Counted from the first letter of the stretch, positions 18,585 to 27,630 are shown. The stretch: 64,000 bases of DNA from an uncultured Nitrospirota bacterium (GCA_937139405.1 CAKZPV010000033.1:62001-126000), one strand, 5' to 3'. Notes: generated by a model from the letters alone, not told the origin. Program-made: numbers and translations.

Positions 18585-19328
18585 GTGATTCTCAGGTCAT
18601 GGGGCTTGGCTTCCGACAGTTTTGGGATGGGAAACTATCACCGAGAAGCCACTCATCTACCCTTCTCATCTCGAACATTGTCCGTTCCTGCCAAACAGCA
18701 CGGTCTTATCTATACCTCGCTCAATCAATTAAATACTTGGGTGTGTCGGGTCATGTATGGGGTAACCGCTTCTAGGGAGTTGGCACTTCCTTCGACGGGT
18801 GCAGCTCTTATTGTCTGTGACCATACTGCGTTAGGGGACCCGTTGGTTTTATTAGCCACAGCAGGGCGACCTGTTCGATTCCTCATGGCTGCAGAGATCC
18901 ATGCTCACCCATTTATTCAATGGGCATTTGAAGCGTTTCGCTGTATTCCCGTTCAACGAGGTAAACGGGACATCAAGGCGATTCGCACCATGTTGGATGG
19001 GTTAGCGGCACAGGAGGCCATTGGACTGTTCCCTGAGGGCGGATTAGATCGGCATCGTTTAGATGAAGGGCATCCTGGCATTGGGTATCTGGCGATCAAG
19101 TCAGGGGCACCAGTCATACCGGCGTCTATTGTTTGGGAGGGGCCGCATTCGACAACGTCGATGATGAAGACATTGTTTATTCGGAGTAAAGCGAGTATTC
19201 GGTATGGAGAGCCTTTGCAATTTGCTCAAGAAGCCAAGCCGGGCAAAGAGTCCATGCAAGCCTGTACGAAAGAAATTATGAGTCAGATTGAAGCGTTGAG
19301 GGAAAGTATCCTCTCGGGTGTCGCCTAA
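18585..19328 (+). CDS. PlsC-type 1-acylglycerol-3-phosphate acyltransferase
   Basis: A 247-residue lysophospholipid acyltransferase-family protein, expected to acylate lysophosphatidate or a related lipid at the membrane. The catalytic H-x4-D motif reads HTALGD (His80, Asp85 with the GTG start). The glycerophosphate-binding FPEGG motif (about residue 146) and VPVQRG-type block II (IPVQRGKRD) are present, and block IV VIPASI is visible. GTG 18585 overlaps little with the upstream gene; ATG 18627 is an alternative. Without experimental data the lipid substrate is uncertain, since distant relatives act in ornithine-lipid or hopanoid pathways. Confidence 0.85.
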   Translation: MILRSWGLASDSFGMGNYHREATHLPFSSRTLSVPAKQHGLIYTSLNQLNTWVCRVMYGVTASRELALPSTGAALIVCDHTALGDPLVLLATAGRPVRFLMAAEIHAHPFIQWAFEAFRCIPVQRGKRDIKAIRTMLDGLAAQEAIGLFPEGGLDRHRLDEGHPGIGYLAIKSGAPVIPASIVWEGPHSTTSMMKTLFIRSKASIRYGEPLQFAQEAKPGKESMQACTKEIMSQIEALRESILSGVA

Positions 19329-19715
19329 GCCTAGCAGGCATTTCTCCAACCACCGTTCCATCCCTGATTTTCGTCATGCCCGCAGTTGTAGAGCTTGTCC
19401 CTTAGCTTTTGGTAGGGGCGGGTATCTGTCTTCTGTTCCCACTCCAAATAAATTCTCGATAAGAAATTTTGAGAAATTCACAATTGACGTTATGGCGGGT
19501 TTCGGCCAGGCAGCCGAGGTTCTTTTGTTTCGGCAAAAGGACCCAAAACCATTGTCGCTCGGCGTGGTCCTTTTGATTGCAGAGAGACTTGTTGCATCCA
19601 ACGGAGCTACAACTTGCTTCGTTCAAACAAGTGCTTGCGGAGTCCTTGATTTCAGCTGCGCCTCATGATCACACCGTAGGCGAAGGGAAAGAAGAAATGA
19701 GTAATCTCTTAAGGA
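19329..19715. other. Intergenic region with an inverted repeat
   Basis: About 390 bases between convergent genes. It holds a perfect 10-bp inverted repeat (listed separately) and no convincing gene. The frames on either strand (for example 19318-19668 plus) have no ribosome-binding site, no start consistent with a protein and no recognised family. No T-run typical of an intrinsic terminator follows the repeat. Confidence 0.5.
19534..19575. repeat. 10-bp inverted repeat with 22-base loop
   Basis: CAAAAGGACC (19534-19543) and GGTCCTTTTG (19566-19575) are perfect complements. They lie between the convergent acyltransferase and ydbL genes. The arms could form an RNA hairpin in either transcript; no T-run follows, so an intrinsic terminator is not well supported. 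Confidence 0.6.
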
Positions 19716-20072
19716 TTAAGGTTTGGGAGTCCAGGTTCCGTTTGGTTGCATGATGAATTCGCCGGATGGGGTTTTTGCTATGGCCTTTTTCCCTGCTAGA
19801 GCTTCGACAGCTGAGAGGGCTGTCCCATTTTTTGAGGCGATACCTTTGTAGACGTCTCGTCGCTTGTTATTGATGTCCTTCATGACTTGAACCGCATCAG
19901 CATTTGAGGAAGGTTGAATGAGTCCCAAATAACCGTCGGGGCGTTCTCCTAATAAGCCTTGTTGTTTGGCTTCATCGAGACTAAGGCCAAGTGCCATGAG
20001 AGGAGAAAACACTAGTAGGATACATCCCAAAGCAATGGCAAAGAATGTTGGGTGTGCGTTCTGTGTTGTCAT
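19716..20072 (-). CDS. ydbL: YdbL-family periplasmic protein (DUF1318)
   Basis: A 118-residue exported protein with an N-terminal hydrophobic signal (FFAIALGCILLVFSPLMALG). The mature DUF1318 domain has SLDEAKQQGLLGERPDGYLG, then NADAVQVMKDINNKRRDVYKGIA. This matches YdbL of E. coli. It is the third gene of a ydbH-ynbE-ydbL operon. In E. coli YdbH works with the lipoprotein YnbE to move phospholipids between membranes and YdbL modulates that interaction (family knowledge). Gene order and sequence together make the assignment firm. Confidence 0.93.
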   Translation of the reverse strand: MTTQNAHPTFFAIALGCILLVFSPLMALGLSLDEAKQQGLLGERPDGYLGLIQPSSNADAVQVMKDINNKRRDVYKGIASKNGTALSAVEALAGKKAIAKTPSGEFIMQPNGTWTPKP

Positions 20073-20090
20073 GTTTGTACCTCGTGTTTC

Positions 20091-20312
20091 TTAGAAGAGA
20101 CCACTTTGATCAGTAAAGACATTGTCTAAATCTTTTTCGACTTTGACGCGCACCTCATGGTCGATTTTAACATTTAGATTGATAGTTATCGGTTTTTCTG
20201 GAGCAGCGACTTCTACTCTTGGTGTGCAGCTCATCAGAGCCGCTGTCGTAAACAATATAAAAAACATGGCAAAACTTAGAAGAACCTGTTGGGTTCGGGA
20301 TCGTTGGAGCAT
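20091..20312 (-). CDS. ynbE: YnbE-family outer-membrane lipoprotein
   Basis: A 73-residue lipoprotein. The lipobox LMSC follows a hydrophobic signal, and the mature part carries CTPRVEVAAPEKPITINLNV and VKIDHEVRVKVEKDLDN, nearly the same as E. coli YnbE. ATG 20312 is chosen because AAGGGGA lies 3 to 9 bases upstream; an in-frame start at 20351 would add residues before the signal. YnbE stacks on the C-terminal end of YdbH to form an intermembrane bridge in E. coli. It sits 73 bases after ydbH and just before ydbL. Confidence 0.94.
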   Translation of the reverse strand: MLQRSRTQQVLLSFAMFFILFTTAALMSCTPRVEVAAPEKPITINLNVKIDHEVRVKVEKDLDNVFTDQSGLF

Positions 20313-20385
20313 AGCTTCCCCTTGTGTGCAGTGATCGGGCATTGGAAACACATAGACTGTATCATGGGACTCTTGGAATTTCTTT

Positions 20386-23190
20386 CTACTGGTGTTTTTC
20401 TTGGGCAGCGGAATCTGCTCTCTCGGCCATCATTTTTTCAATGCTCTCTTCCAGGCCTTTTACGAGGGATAGACTCTTCATTAAGGCCGGGATATTTTCT
20501 TCAATATTCAGATTGAAATGAATGGGAACCCCTTTTTTGAAGTCTGGATTTTTCCCTTCTAAACGGGTGGCCAATTTCAGGATACCATTTTTCTCATAAT
20601 CGGCACCAACTTCTAATTTTGAATATTGATAATTTTCTAAACTTTTGACAATGAGATCCAAGCTGGGTTGGTTTTTGGCCCAACCAGCTGCGGTTTCTTT
20701 ATCGACTTCAAATTGAAGGGTTCCGCCGGGAGGCCGTGCAGTTATCGAGCCTTGATGAACTTCGATGTCCGTTCCTGAGACGAAAAGGGGAAGTCTCCCA
20801 TCGAGTGTGCCGGTGCCTTTTACTGACTCTTGTTGTTCTAATGCTAAAATTTTGCCGAGATCTAATCCTTTAACTTGGAGCGTCACGGCATGAGTTGGGG
20901 CTAATGGATCGATGATCGTGTCTGGTAGCGAGATCGTTCCACCAAGAAGGTGAGTGTTCATGTTTGTGATGGAAAACGTTGGCAGCGATGATGGTCGAAA
21001 AGCTTTTGTTGAAACAAGGAGTGAGGTTTCTGCCAGTTCGACAGCGGATCGAACTTTTTTGATATGGAGAGGTGTGGAGGGGATCCTCAGGGTTTCATCT
21101 TCTCCAAGTATTTCTACACGTGTTGTGAGGCCTTCCATGATGGTGGGTTTGAAAAATCCACCGATCTCCTGAAAATCCACTATTCCATGTAGACCTTTGA
21201 TATGAAAAGATTTGCTGGTTTCGCTGGGGCTTTGGCGAAAGGTCACCTTCGCAGAAGCCGAGACGGTTCCTTGCGTGACATCCATGTCTGGATTTGGCCA
21301 GGGCTGAATGAGTTGGCTTAAGACGAGTGTATCCGGCGCGAACTCCATGGGCTTTAGTGCCATCGTGCCAGAGCCTTCACCATTGAGGAGATTAAGTCTG
21401 ACTTGTCCGCCTATCTGGAGAGGATGCTCAACAGTTTCTCCCTGGAATTGAAACGCGATGGATGTTGGATTGACGGAATATTGGGTCTGCCAGTTGGAGT
21501 CTGGGATTTTCATGGCCTCAAAGGGTACGTGAATTTTTTTTATCACTGAATTCCCATTGATTCCCCAACTCTCTGGTGTGTTGTGGATTGAGAGGTCCTT
21601 CGTCATAATTTTCTGAAACGTCAATTGTTGGTCTTGCATGAAAATAGACGGGATGGAAAGGGAAGAAACAGTGGTTTCCACGAGCAATGTTTTCTTGTCT
21701 GGGAGGTACGTTGCGGCCGCACCTTGTGGGAAGCGGCTGATGAGGGTTGGGATATGCAAAGTCTCAGTATTCATTTCCGAAAAGTGAAAATAGGACGAGG
21801 GGTTGAAGGAGACGGCAATCTGGTTTGGCGATAACACAATGGACGCATTGCCCTCGAGATAAATTTTTTCGGGATGCCAGGTTGATGTGGGTCCGGGTTT
21901 GAGCTGGGTGGAGATGGTTGCCTGAGCCTTGCCGGAGACCCCATTCCCTTGGTCTAAGAGCAGGCCTTTTGAGGAAAGGAGCATGTCCAATTGCTCGGAG
22001 GAATTCCTGACGGTCATGTGAATTGCCGCAGAAGGGATGTGGATCGTTTCAAATATGTGTGTGATAGGAGTTTCTACTTCAACGGGTTCGCGAATGTTCC
22101 AGGCCACAGACCTGCTGTCGTCATGCCTGATGAATGACTCGACAGCTGGGGGAATGAAGGTGTTCATCGCGAGTGTTACTAATCCGGATGATGTGGGCTG
22201 AACGGTTACTGTGATATTTTCATCAACCACAGTAATGGTTCCCTGTGTCTGAAGCTGAATATCTTGAGCAAAGGGAGGCCAGGTTGGTACTTGGGCTTTG
22301 AGGGAGAAATCGCCCTGAATGGGTCCGATGGCAGAATCAGAGGGCGAGAGCTTTTCATTGATGCTGCCTGTCCAATTCCCGGAAAAGGTTCCAGAGATGG
22401 ATTGATAGTGAGGCGGGAGCGGGTACAGAGCGGTGAGGGTGTGAATGAATGGATGTAACTTGAGAAATGCTCTTCCTTGAAGCTTCAGATCGGAATTGGA
22501 TTTTTCCAGTGAAGTCTCTAGTTCAAGGAGGAGATCTTCAGGGATACTCGTATGGGTTCCTTTAAGCGAAGCCGTACCTTGTTGATTCAAGGAGAAGTCA
22601 AGGGAATTAAGTAGAAGGTCTTCTCCGTCAAGTTGAATTTTCCCCTCATACTTTCCCAAATACGCGTCGATTGTGGCATTGAGTGAGATCTGTTGCAGAG
22701 CAGAGGGTGCTAGAGGGTTAGTAATGTCCACCTGTTTAATGTGAAGATACTTGAAAGGAAGCACAGGGAGAGGGATTCCTGAGCCAAATTTATTCAGATC
22801 AAATTGAGAGTTTGATTGGCTTGTTGGCGATGAGGGTGAGTTCGGTGAAGACCTTTCTAGGAATGAAGAATCCCAGGCAATTGCGATGCGTTCGATTTCC
22901 ACCCCTTCTACCAGGTTATTTAACAGCGAGTCTAGAGAGTAGGCAATGTCGATAGTCTCAATGCTGATGGAGTTAGAGCCAAATTCTATCGGCAAATTGA
23001 ATGAAAGGGAATGAATTGTCAGAGCTGTTGTGCTGGGATAGTTGAGAGAGGCCGAAACATTTTCAAATCCACGGCTCGTTAATCCTTGCGTGATCGCCAT
23101 GCCGGCCAAAGTAGGGAGGGACCAAAATGCGAAGCCAGCAAGAAGGATAACCCCAAGTATTGACCATCCGAGAAATTTAAGAAATTTCAT
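20386..23190 (-). CDS. ydbH: YdbH-family AsmA-like intermembrane phospholipid transporter
   Basis: A 934-residue protein with one N-terminal membrane helix (about residues 5-30) and a long periplasmic beta-rich region of the AsmA-like/YdbH type. Such proteins form a hydrophobic groove that carries phospholipids from the inner to the outer membrane. The C-terminal domain with VKGLDLGKILALEQQESVKGTG-like sequence, DGRLPLFVSG and KKGVPIHFNLNIEENIPALMKSL matches the YdbH family end. E. coli YdbH is about 880 residues, so the length fits. It heads the ydbH-ynbE-ydbL operon. Redundancy with TamB and YhdP homologues elsewhere in the genome is likely but cannot be seen here. Confidence 0.92.
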   Translation of the reverse strand: MKFLKFLGWSILGVILLAGFAFWSLPTLAGMAITQGLTSRGFENVSASLNYPSTTALTIHSLSFNLPIEFGSNSISIETIDIAYSLDSLLNNLVEGVEIERIAIAWDSSFLERSSPNSPSSPTSQSNSQFDLNKFGSGIPLPVLPFKYLHIKQVDITNPLAPSALQQISLNATIDAYLGKYEGKIQLDGEDLLLNSLDFSLNQQGTASLKGTHTSIPEDLLLELETSLEKSNSDLKLQGRAFLKLHPFIHTLTALYPLPPHYQSISGTFSGNWTGSINEKLSPSDSAIGPIQGDFSLKAQVPTWPPFAQDIQLQTQGTITVVDENITVTVQPTSSGLVTLAMNTFIPPAVESFIRHDDSRSVAWNIREPVEVETPITHIFETIHIPSAAIHMTVRNSSEQLDMLLSSKGLLLDQGNGVSGKAQATISTQLKPGPTSTWHPEKIYLEGNASIVLSPNQIAVSFNPSSYFHFSEMNTETLHIPTLISRFPQGAAATYLPDKKTLLVETTVSSLSIPSIFMQDQQLTFQKIMTKDLSIHNTPESWGINGNSVIKKIHVPFEAMKIPDSNWQTQYSVNPTSIAFQFQGETVEHPLQIGGQVRLNLLNGEGSGTMALKPMEFAPDTLVLSQLIQPWPNPDMDVTQGTVSASAKVTFRQSPSETSKSFHIKGLHGIVDFQEIGGFFKPTIMEGLTTRVEILGEDETLRIPSTPLHIKKVRSAVELAETSLLVSTKAFRPSSLPTFSITNMNTHLLGGTISLPDTIIDPLAPTHAVTLQVKGLDLGKILALEQQESVKGTGTLDGRLPLFVSGTDIEVHQGSITARPPGGTLQFEVDKETAAGWAKNQPSLDLIVKSLENYQYSKLEVGADYEKNGILKLATRLEGKNPDFKKGVPIHFNLNIEENIPALMKSLSLVKGLEESIEKMMAERADSAAQEKHQ

Positions 23191-23400
23191 GTTGGTGGGA
23201 GATTATCATAATATATGCAGTTGATTTGGGCATGATGTGGGATAAGATGATCATGGTAGCGGGACTTAATCCTCACCTCAAGAGCTAGCAGTCTTACATT
23301 GGCATGTGCTTAATCTGACCGTGTGGCATTTATTCGAGTCTGACCCTATAAGATAATTAAGAAACGATGCTCCTCTTGTAAAGGACAATGATTGGAGGGT

Positions 23401-23643
23401 CTAAGAAATCTTTTCGATGGTGGGCGGTGTGCCTGCGAGGGCTGCTTGTGTGCCCGTATCTGGAGGATTGTCCAGTTTCGTTGGAGAAGGGACGGTGGAA
23501 GGTCTTAAAGCCTTTTGGTTGAGTAGAGGTTCGGGAATGAGCGCTGGGTAACCTGTGTCCATGGGACCTCCATAATAAAAATGAACCGTTCCGTAGATTT
23601 TTTCATTCTCGACTGAATCTTGTGCTATGTAAAGGGTGCTCAT
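23401..23643 (-). CDS. Small hypothetical protein
   Basis: An 80-codon frame between the uracil-DNA glycosylase and ydbH. The sequence starts MSTLYIAQDSVENEKIYG and is rich in Pro, Thr and Leu in the second half, suggesting a disordered tail. It has no signal or membrane segment and no family I recognise. It may be real because it begins with ATG and lies in line with its neighbours, but codon support is weak. Confidence 0.4.
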   Translation of the reverse strand: MSTLYIAQDSVENEKIYGTVHFYYGGPMDTGYPALIPEPLLNQKALRPSTVPSPTKLDNPPDTGTQAALAGTPPTIEKIS

Positions 23644-23772
23644 TTCAAAAGACCAATTTTTTGAAAGTACGGAAATTGCTCGATTCGAATTTATACATCA
23701 TCAGGAATAGAAGTTGAGGACGACTGTTTTCAGAAATTTCTATGCGCGGTTCTCATTTGAATAGATTTTTTT

Positions 23773-24429
23773 CTAAAACAAACTCATTTGAGTTGGAGGA
23801 TCAGCTGGAGTTTCTTTGGATGGTGCATTTGATGTGGGAAGGGTTGGTGGGGAGAAGGTATTGGGGAGGGCGGGTGTTTTGCTCATTTCTTCCAGTACAG
23901 CTTTGAGTTTTTGAAAATCTTCTTTGAGGGGCGTTCGTAGATTATCTTGATGGAGGGCGGCAGCAGGATGAAGTAATGGAAAGACAACGAAGTGTTCTAA
24001 TTGAATGACTTGCCCACGAACTTTGGTGATGCCGATTTTTCTTTCTAGCAGAGTTTGGGTAGCAAAGTTTCCTAAGGTGCACACCAACTTTGGTTGAATG
24101 AATTCAATCTGCTGTAATAAGAATGGTTTGCAGGTGTCGATTTCCTCCTGTCGTGGATCTCGGTTGTTGGGCGGTCGGCATTTGATGACATTGGCGATAT
24201 AGATGTCAGAACGTTCAAGGCCGATCGATTGCAAGAGCTCTGTGAGCAATTTTCCTGCCGCGCCGACAAATGGGACGCCTTCCCTGTCTTCATAAAATCC
24301 TGGTGCTTCTCCCACGAACATGATTGAGGCGTTGGGGTTTCCTGTGCCAAAGACCACCTGAGTTCGGCCAGTCGAAAGTTGGCAGCGCTGGCAATCTTTA
24401 AGAGAGGTACTAAGCTGAGTCAAATCCAT
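23773..24429 (-). CDS. Family-4 uracil-DNA glycosylase (Fe-S type)
   Basis: Removes uracil from DNA arising by cytosine deamination. The 218-residue protein has the family-4 motifs GEAPGFYEDREGVPFVG (water-activating and uracil-binding loop) and HPAAALHQ (minor-groove loop). The four cluster cysteines are Cys13, Cys16, one in NVIKCRPPNNRDP and one in IDTCKPFL. After the domain there is a Pro/Thr/Ser-rich linker and the protein ends in QMSLF, which matches the short peptide that bacterial proteins use to bind the DNA sliding clamp. It lies directly downstream of hpnE. Confidence 0.95.
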   Translation of the reverse strand: MDLTQLSTSLKDCQRCQLSTGRTQVVFGTGNPNASIMFVGEAPGFYEDREGVPFVGAAGKLLTELLQSIGLERSDIYIANVIKCRPPNNRDPRQEEIDTCKPFLLQQIEFIQPKLVCTLGNFATQTLLERKIGITKVRGQVIQLEHFVVFPLLHPAAALHQDNLRTPLKEDFQKLKAVLEEMSKTPALPNTFSPPTLPTSNAPSKETPADPPTQMSLF

Positions 24430-24468
24430 AGGCGAGGATCTTAAGTTTGAGGGGGAAGGATGTCAATC

Positions 24469-25842
24469 CTAGGTTCTATAGAAGGCTGCTGCGACGGCTT
24501 CAGCACATGAGTTGGCGCTTTGGATTGTGCTTTCCAGAGAAGCTGAAAGATTCGTAGCCGTCCAAGGGCCGGCCAGAAAAAAATTGGAAAGGGGTGTCTG
24601 TGAAATAGGCCGATGGGCTCGAGACCCACGATGGCTGGGAAAAAATGGGCCAGCCTGTCGAATAATCTGAGGTTCGCAGGATTCAGGAGTTGTCGTAGGA
24701 GCAAGGTTGAAGAGTTTCTGTATGACCGTCCAGGCTACTTGAATCAGTTCTTTTTCTGAATGTTCCTGAATGATTAATTCACGCAATGTGATGCAGGTCA
24801 CGACTGTTTCTTGTACGTCCGATTGTGAGCGTGATTGACTGGTGATCCAGTCAAAGGGATCCGAGCTGAGGATGAGTCGATGACCTATAAGGCTATCGTG
24901 CAGGATGAATTGAACCGCTAGACCATACAGTACTGGTATTTGCGCCAATGACGAGAAGTAGGTGTAACGAGCTAACGCTCGTTCAGGAAGCAAGGGGAGA
25001 AGCTTGTGGGGACTCAAGGTTGAGATATAGGACTGAGCCTTAACATGTGTGCTGTCTAGCTCTATGGCTCGTATCCCTTCTGTATCGGTTTGGATGGTGA
25101 TTGTTGATTGTGGGATGTGAAGCTGTGCTCCTTTCTTGCTTAAGAACTGCCGGATATCGGCTTCCAGTTTGTCAAGAGTATCAGGAGGCGCGAGAAAGGT
25201 CGCAGCATCTGTGGTGTGGCCGAACCAGTATTGAGAGAGCACCTTCATGAATGAATTCAAGGATGCCTGTGATAGATCACAGTTCAGAAAAAAGCGGCAC
25301 AGAGGATTCCAAAAATGGGAACGACTGTGTTCTGATTGCTTGGCCGTAATGAGCCAGGTTTCGACATTTTCAGTATCGGAATGAGGATGAAGCAGGTCAT
25401 TGTCTTCCCATTGTTTTTCTAGAACATTGATAATATTCCAGCGGTCGGACCAGGAGAGGCCCTTGAAAAATGTGAGTCGGGTCAAAGGATGAAGCCATGT
25501 CAACCGAGACGGCTTGGGGAGCCCAATGGGTGTTTTTTCTGCAGCTCCAAACTCTAGTTGCACTGTCTGAAATGTCTGGGGAGGCCAATCGAATAATAAT
25601 TCTTGTGAGAGCGCCCATGTTGCATGATAAAAACCATGGAAAATAAGGGGGATTTTCTTACTTTTAGATCGGAGAGGGAATGAAGTTGGTTCTACTGATT
25701 CTGTTGCTGCTTTCGAAAAAACTTTTGGTTGAGCAGAGATTGGTGTGTCAGCAATACTGATATGAAAACCATACTGGAGTAATCGGTACGCGGTGACTAA
25801 ACCAGCAAGATTATTTCCTAATATGAGGATATGGCGTGTCAC
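24469..25842 (-). CDS. hpnE: Squalene-associated FAD-dependent desaturase HpnE
   Basis: HpnE reduces hydroxysqualene to squalene in the HpnC-HpnD-HpnE route to squalene and hopanoids. The 457-residue flavoprotein starts with the dinucleotide-binding stretch ILILGNNLAGLVTAYRLL and ends with the FAD-binding FFLAGPWTATNLSASLES. GTG 25842 overlaps the hpnD stop codon (GTGA), which fits translational coupling; an upstream TTG at 25884 is possible. The Rossmann motif has Asn in place of the second conserved Gly (GxNxxG), an unusual change. No HpnC is present in the window. Confidence 0.88.
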   Translation of the reverse strand: MTRHILILGNNLAGLVTAYRLLQYGFHISIADTPISAQPKVFSKAATESVEPTSFPLRSKSKKIPLIFHGFYHATWALSQELLFDWPPQTFQTVQLEFGAAEKTPIGLPKPSRLTWLHPLTRLTFFKGLSWSDRWNIINVLEKQWEDNDLLHPHSDTENVETWLITAKQSEHSRSHFWNPLCRFFLNCDLSQASLNSFMKVLSQYWFGHTTDAATFLAPPDTLDKLEADIRQFLSKKGAQLHIPQSTITIQTDTEGIRAIELDSTHVKAQSYISTLSPHKLLPLLPERALARYTYFSSLAQIPVLYGLAVQFILHDSLIGHRLILSSDPFDWITSQSRSQSDVQETVVTCITLRELIIQEHSEKELIQVAWTVIQKLFNLAPTTTPESCEPQIIRQAGPFFPSHRGSRAHRPISQTPLSNFFLAGPWTATNLSASLESTIQSANSCAEAVAAAFYRT

Positions 25843-26729
25843 ATGGATGGAGCGGCGGATCGTGTGAATAAAGACCGGAACCAAATGCCCGTCGCAATAC
25901 CTAAGCGTTGAAATGATGAGATGCGGGTGCGTGGGCCAAAGACGGGATAATTGTGCGACTCAATTTTGTAGAGAATGGTGCTGTACACTCCTCGCATGAT
26001 TTCCGCAACCACCAATGCTTTTTGATCTGAAACGGGAAGCGTTCGGAGAATATCATGGGCTTGTTGGTAATATGATCGAGCTCGAGCACATTCGAATTTC
26101 ATAAATTCGACAAGTGCAGGAGATGATTGTTTGTCGAGCAACGACTCCACGGAATAGCCAAACCGTTGAAAATCTTCTTGCGGAAGATAGACACGATTTT
26201 CCTGAGCATCGCTATACAGATCGCGGAGCATATTGGTTAATTGAAAGGCTAAGCCCAAATTCACGGCATAGTCTTCTGCTCTGGGTGATTGTGTTTTGAA
26301 AATTTTGAGGCAAATGAGCCCGACTACTGACGCGACACGATAGCAGTAGGGGTAGAGATCGGGAAACGTTGCATAGCGATTGGTGGTTAAATCCATTTCG
26401 ACGCCGGAAATGAGTTCTTGAATCAACAGTTCCGGAATGTCAAATTCTTTCAGATGTGCGGCAAGGCTAATCGTGACTGGAAGAGTCGGTTGCCCTTGAT
26501 ATGTTGCAGAGACTTCTTTACGCCATGTAGCCAAGACCTCTAAAGGTTTACTCCCTGGTGGGGGTTCGTCAACTGCACTGTCTACCATCTTGCATAACGC
26601 GTAAATCGTGTACATGGCCTCTCGCCGTTGGCGAGGAAGAAAGAGAAAAGAATAGTAAAAATTGCTTCCACTTTGTTTTGTGTATGTCGTGCAGATTTCT
26701 TGAGCTTCGGATGGAGATGGAAGGTTCAT
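25839..26729 (-). CDS. hpnD: Presqualene diphosphate synthase HpnD
   Basis: HpnD condenses two farnesyl diphosphates to presqualene diphosphate. The 296-residue trans-prenyltransferase has both Asp-rich metal sites, DSAVD (in ALCKMVDSAVDEPP) and DLYSDAQENRVYLP, with GLAFQLTNMLRDLYSD, and YYSFLFLPRQRREAMYTIYA near the start. It is the first gene of the hpnD-hpnE unit, overlapping hpnE by four bases. Phytoene synthase is an alternative for this fold, but the adjacent HpnE favours HpnD. Confidence 0.93.
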   Translation of the reverse strand: MNLPSPSEAQEICTTYTKQSGSNFYYSFLFLPRQRREAMYTIYALCKMVDSAVDEPPPGSKPLEVLATWRKEVSATYQGQPTLPVTISLAAHLKEFDIPELLIQELISGVEMDLTTNRYATFPDLYPYCYRVASVVGLICLKIFKTQSPRAEDYAVNLGLAFQLTNMLRDLYSDAQENRVYLPQEDFQRFGYSVESLLDKQSSPALVEFMKFECARARSYYQQAHDILRTLPVSDQKALVVAEIMRGVYSTILYKIESHNYPVFGPRTRISSFQRLGIATGIWFRSLFTRSAAPSM

Positions 26730-27102
26730 TGTGACCTGGTGAAAACAAAAGAGATTGAGTATGCCTGATGTTGTATGGAATCGAGCAGTCTACACTACCA
26801 AGGATGGTTCTGCTGGTTCAATTATAGAATGGGAATGTTGAAAAAAGCTGCCAGCAGCGTTCTCGCCATTTGGCTGTGCTGGACGAACTTTTTTGATCCT
26901 TCCCTCTTGCTAATGTGGAGCGTTTTATCTGGAGCAAACAGGGAACATGGGCATGAAATATTAAACAGGCCTGGAATAGCAGAGAATGTGGGTATGCGGA
27001 GGAACGAAGAAGCTGGAAGTTTGCTTTGGAGGATCAATGGTTGCTTATCATGCGGGATTCATTTTCCTCTAAGTTTGATTAGACTCGAAGGCTTATGCGT
27101 CT
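26730..27102. other. Intergenic region upstream of hpnD
   Basis: About 370 bases between hpnD and the SH3-domain gene, both on the minus strand. It should hold the hpnD promoter and the 3' end of the upstream transcript. A plus-strand frame at 26775-27119 has a start without a ribosome-binding site and no recognisable domain. I see no strong hairpin or repeat. Confidence 0.5.
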
Positions 27103-27630
27103 TTAGGAAGATGATTTGAGCTTGTCTTCCGAAATCCATCCTGTTTTCCCCGATGCTGTTTTCACCTGATAGACCCATCCTGTTATTTGATGACTGCCAT
27201 CAACAATCGTTAACTGTTCGCCGCTTTTAACCACAGGACCTGGCTGAGAGTTGGTGGGATCTCCTGCGAGCATAGCGTCCCCTGTCTCTTGAGTGAGTAT
27301 GACGTTTTGATCTTCTCCGAAAAGAGGTGAGGCAATATCAGTCTGTGCTTCTTCTTCTAGAGCCCTGTTTGAATTTTCGGTAGGTTCAATAAAAGCTGTC
27401 CCTGACCCTTGTGGGACCTGATTATTGAGGGTCCAGTAGGCGACCGCACCGACTAAGATGAGGAGGAAGATCCATAGAAGGGGACGACGAGAAGGAGGCT
27501 TGGATTGGTGAAGCTCATCTTCTTCAAACCCTTCGTCAAAGTCTAAATCTTTGTCGGAATCCTCGGCGAAGAATACATTCCAACGTGAGGGCTGAACCAT
27601 TGGAAACAGGGTGGTCATCGTGGGGGTCAT
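27103..27630 (-). CDS. Single-span membrane protein with SH3-like domain
   Basis: A 175-residue protein. Residues 1-48 are cytoplasmic and strongly acidic in the first part, one membrane helix (LLWIFLLILVGAVAYWTL) is at about 50-67, and the C-terminal 60 residues form a bacterial SH3-like fold (GEQLTIVDGSHQITGWVYQV, KTGWISEDKLK). Such proteins often bind cell-wall peptides, but the ligand is unknown. It reads toward hpnD and is divergent from yjbQ. Confidence 0.72.
   Translation of the reverse strand: MTPTMTTLFPMVQPSRWNVFFAEDSDKDLDFDEGFEEDELHQSKPPSRRPLLWIFLLILVGAVAYWTLNNQVPQGSGTAFIEPTENSNRALEEEAQTDIASPLFGEDQNVILTQETGDAMLAGDPTNSQPGPVVKSGEQLTIVDGSHQITGWVYQVKTASGKTGWISEDKLKSSS

Noticed and set aside
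19318-19668. 116-codon plus-strand frame after the acyltransferase
   Set aside because: Overlaps the acyltransferase end, starts without a ribosome-binding site and has no domain; I found the inverted repeat more informative.
26775-27119. 114-codon plus-strand frame upstream of hpnD
   Set aside because: No ribosome-binding site, odd composition and overlap with the end of the SH3-domain gene.
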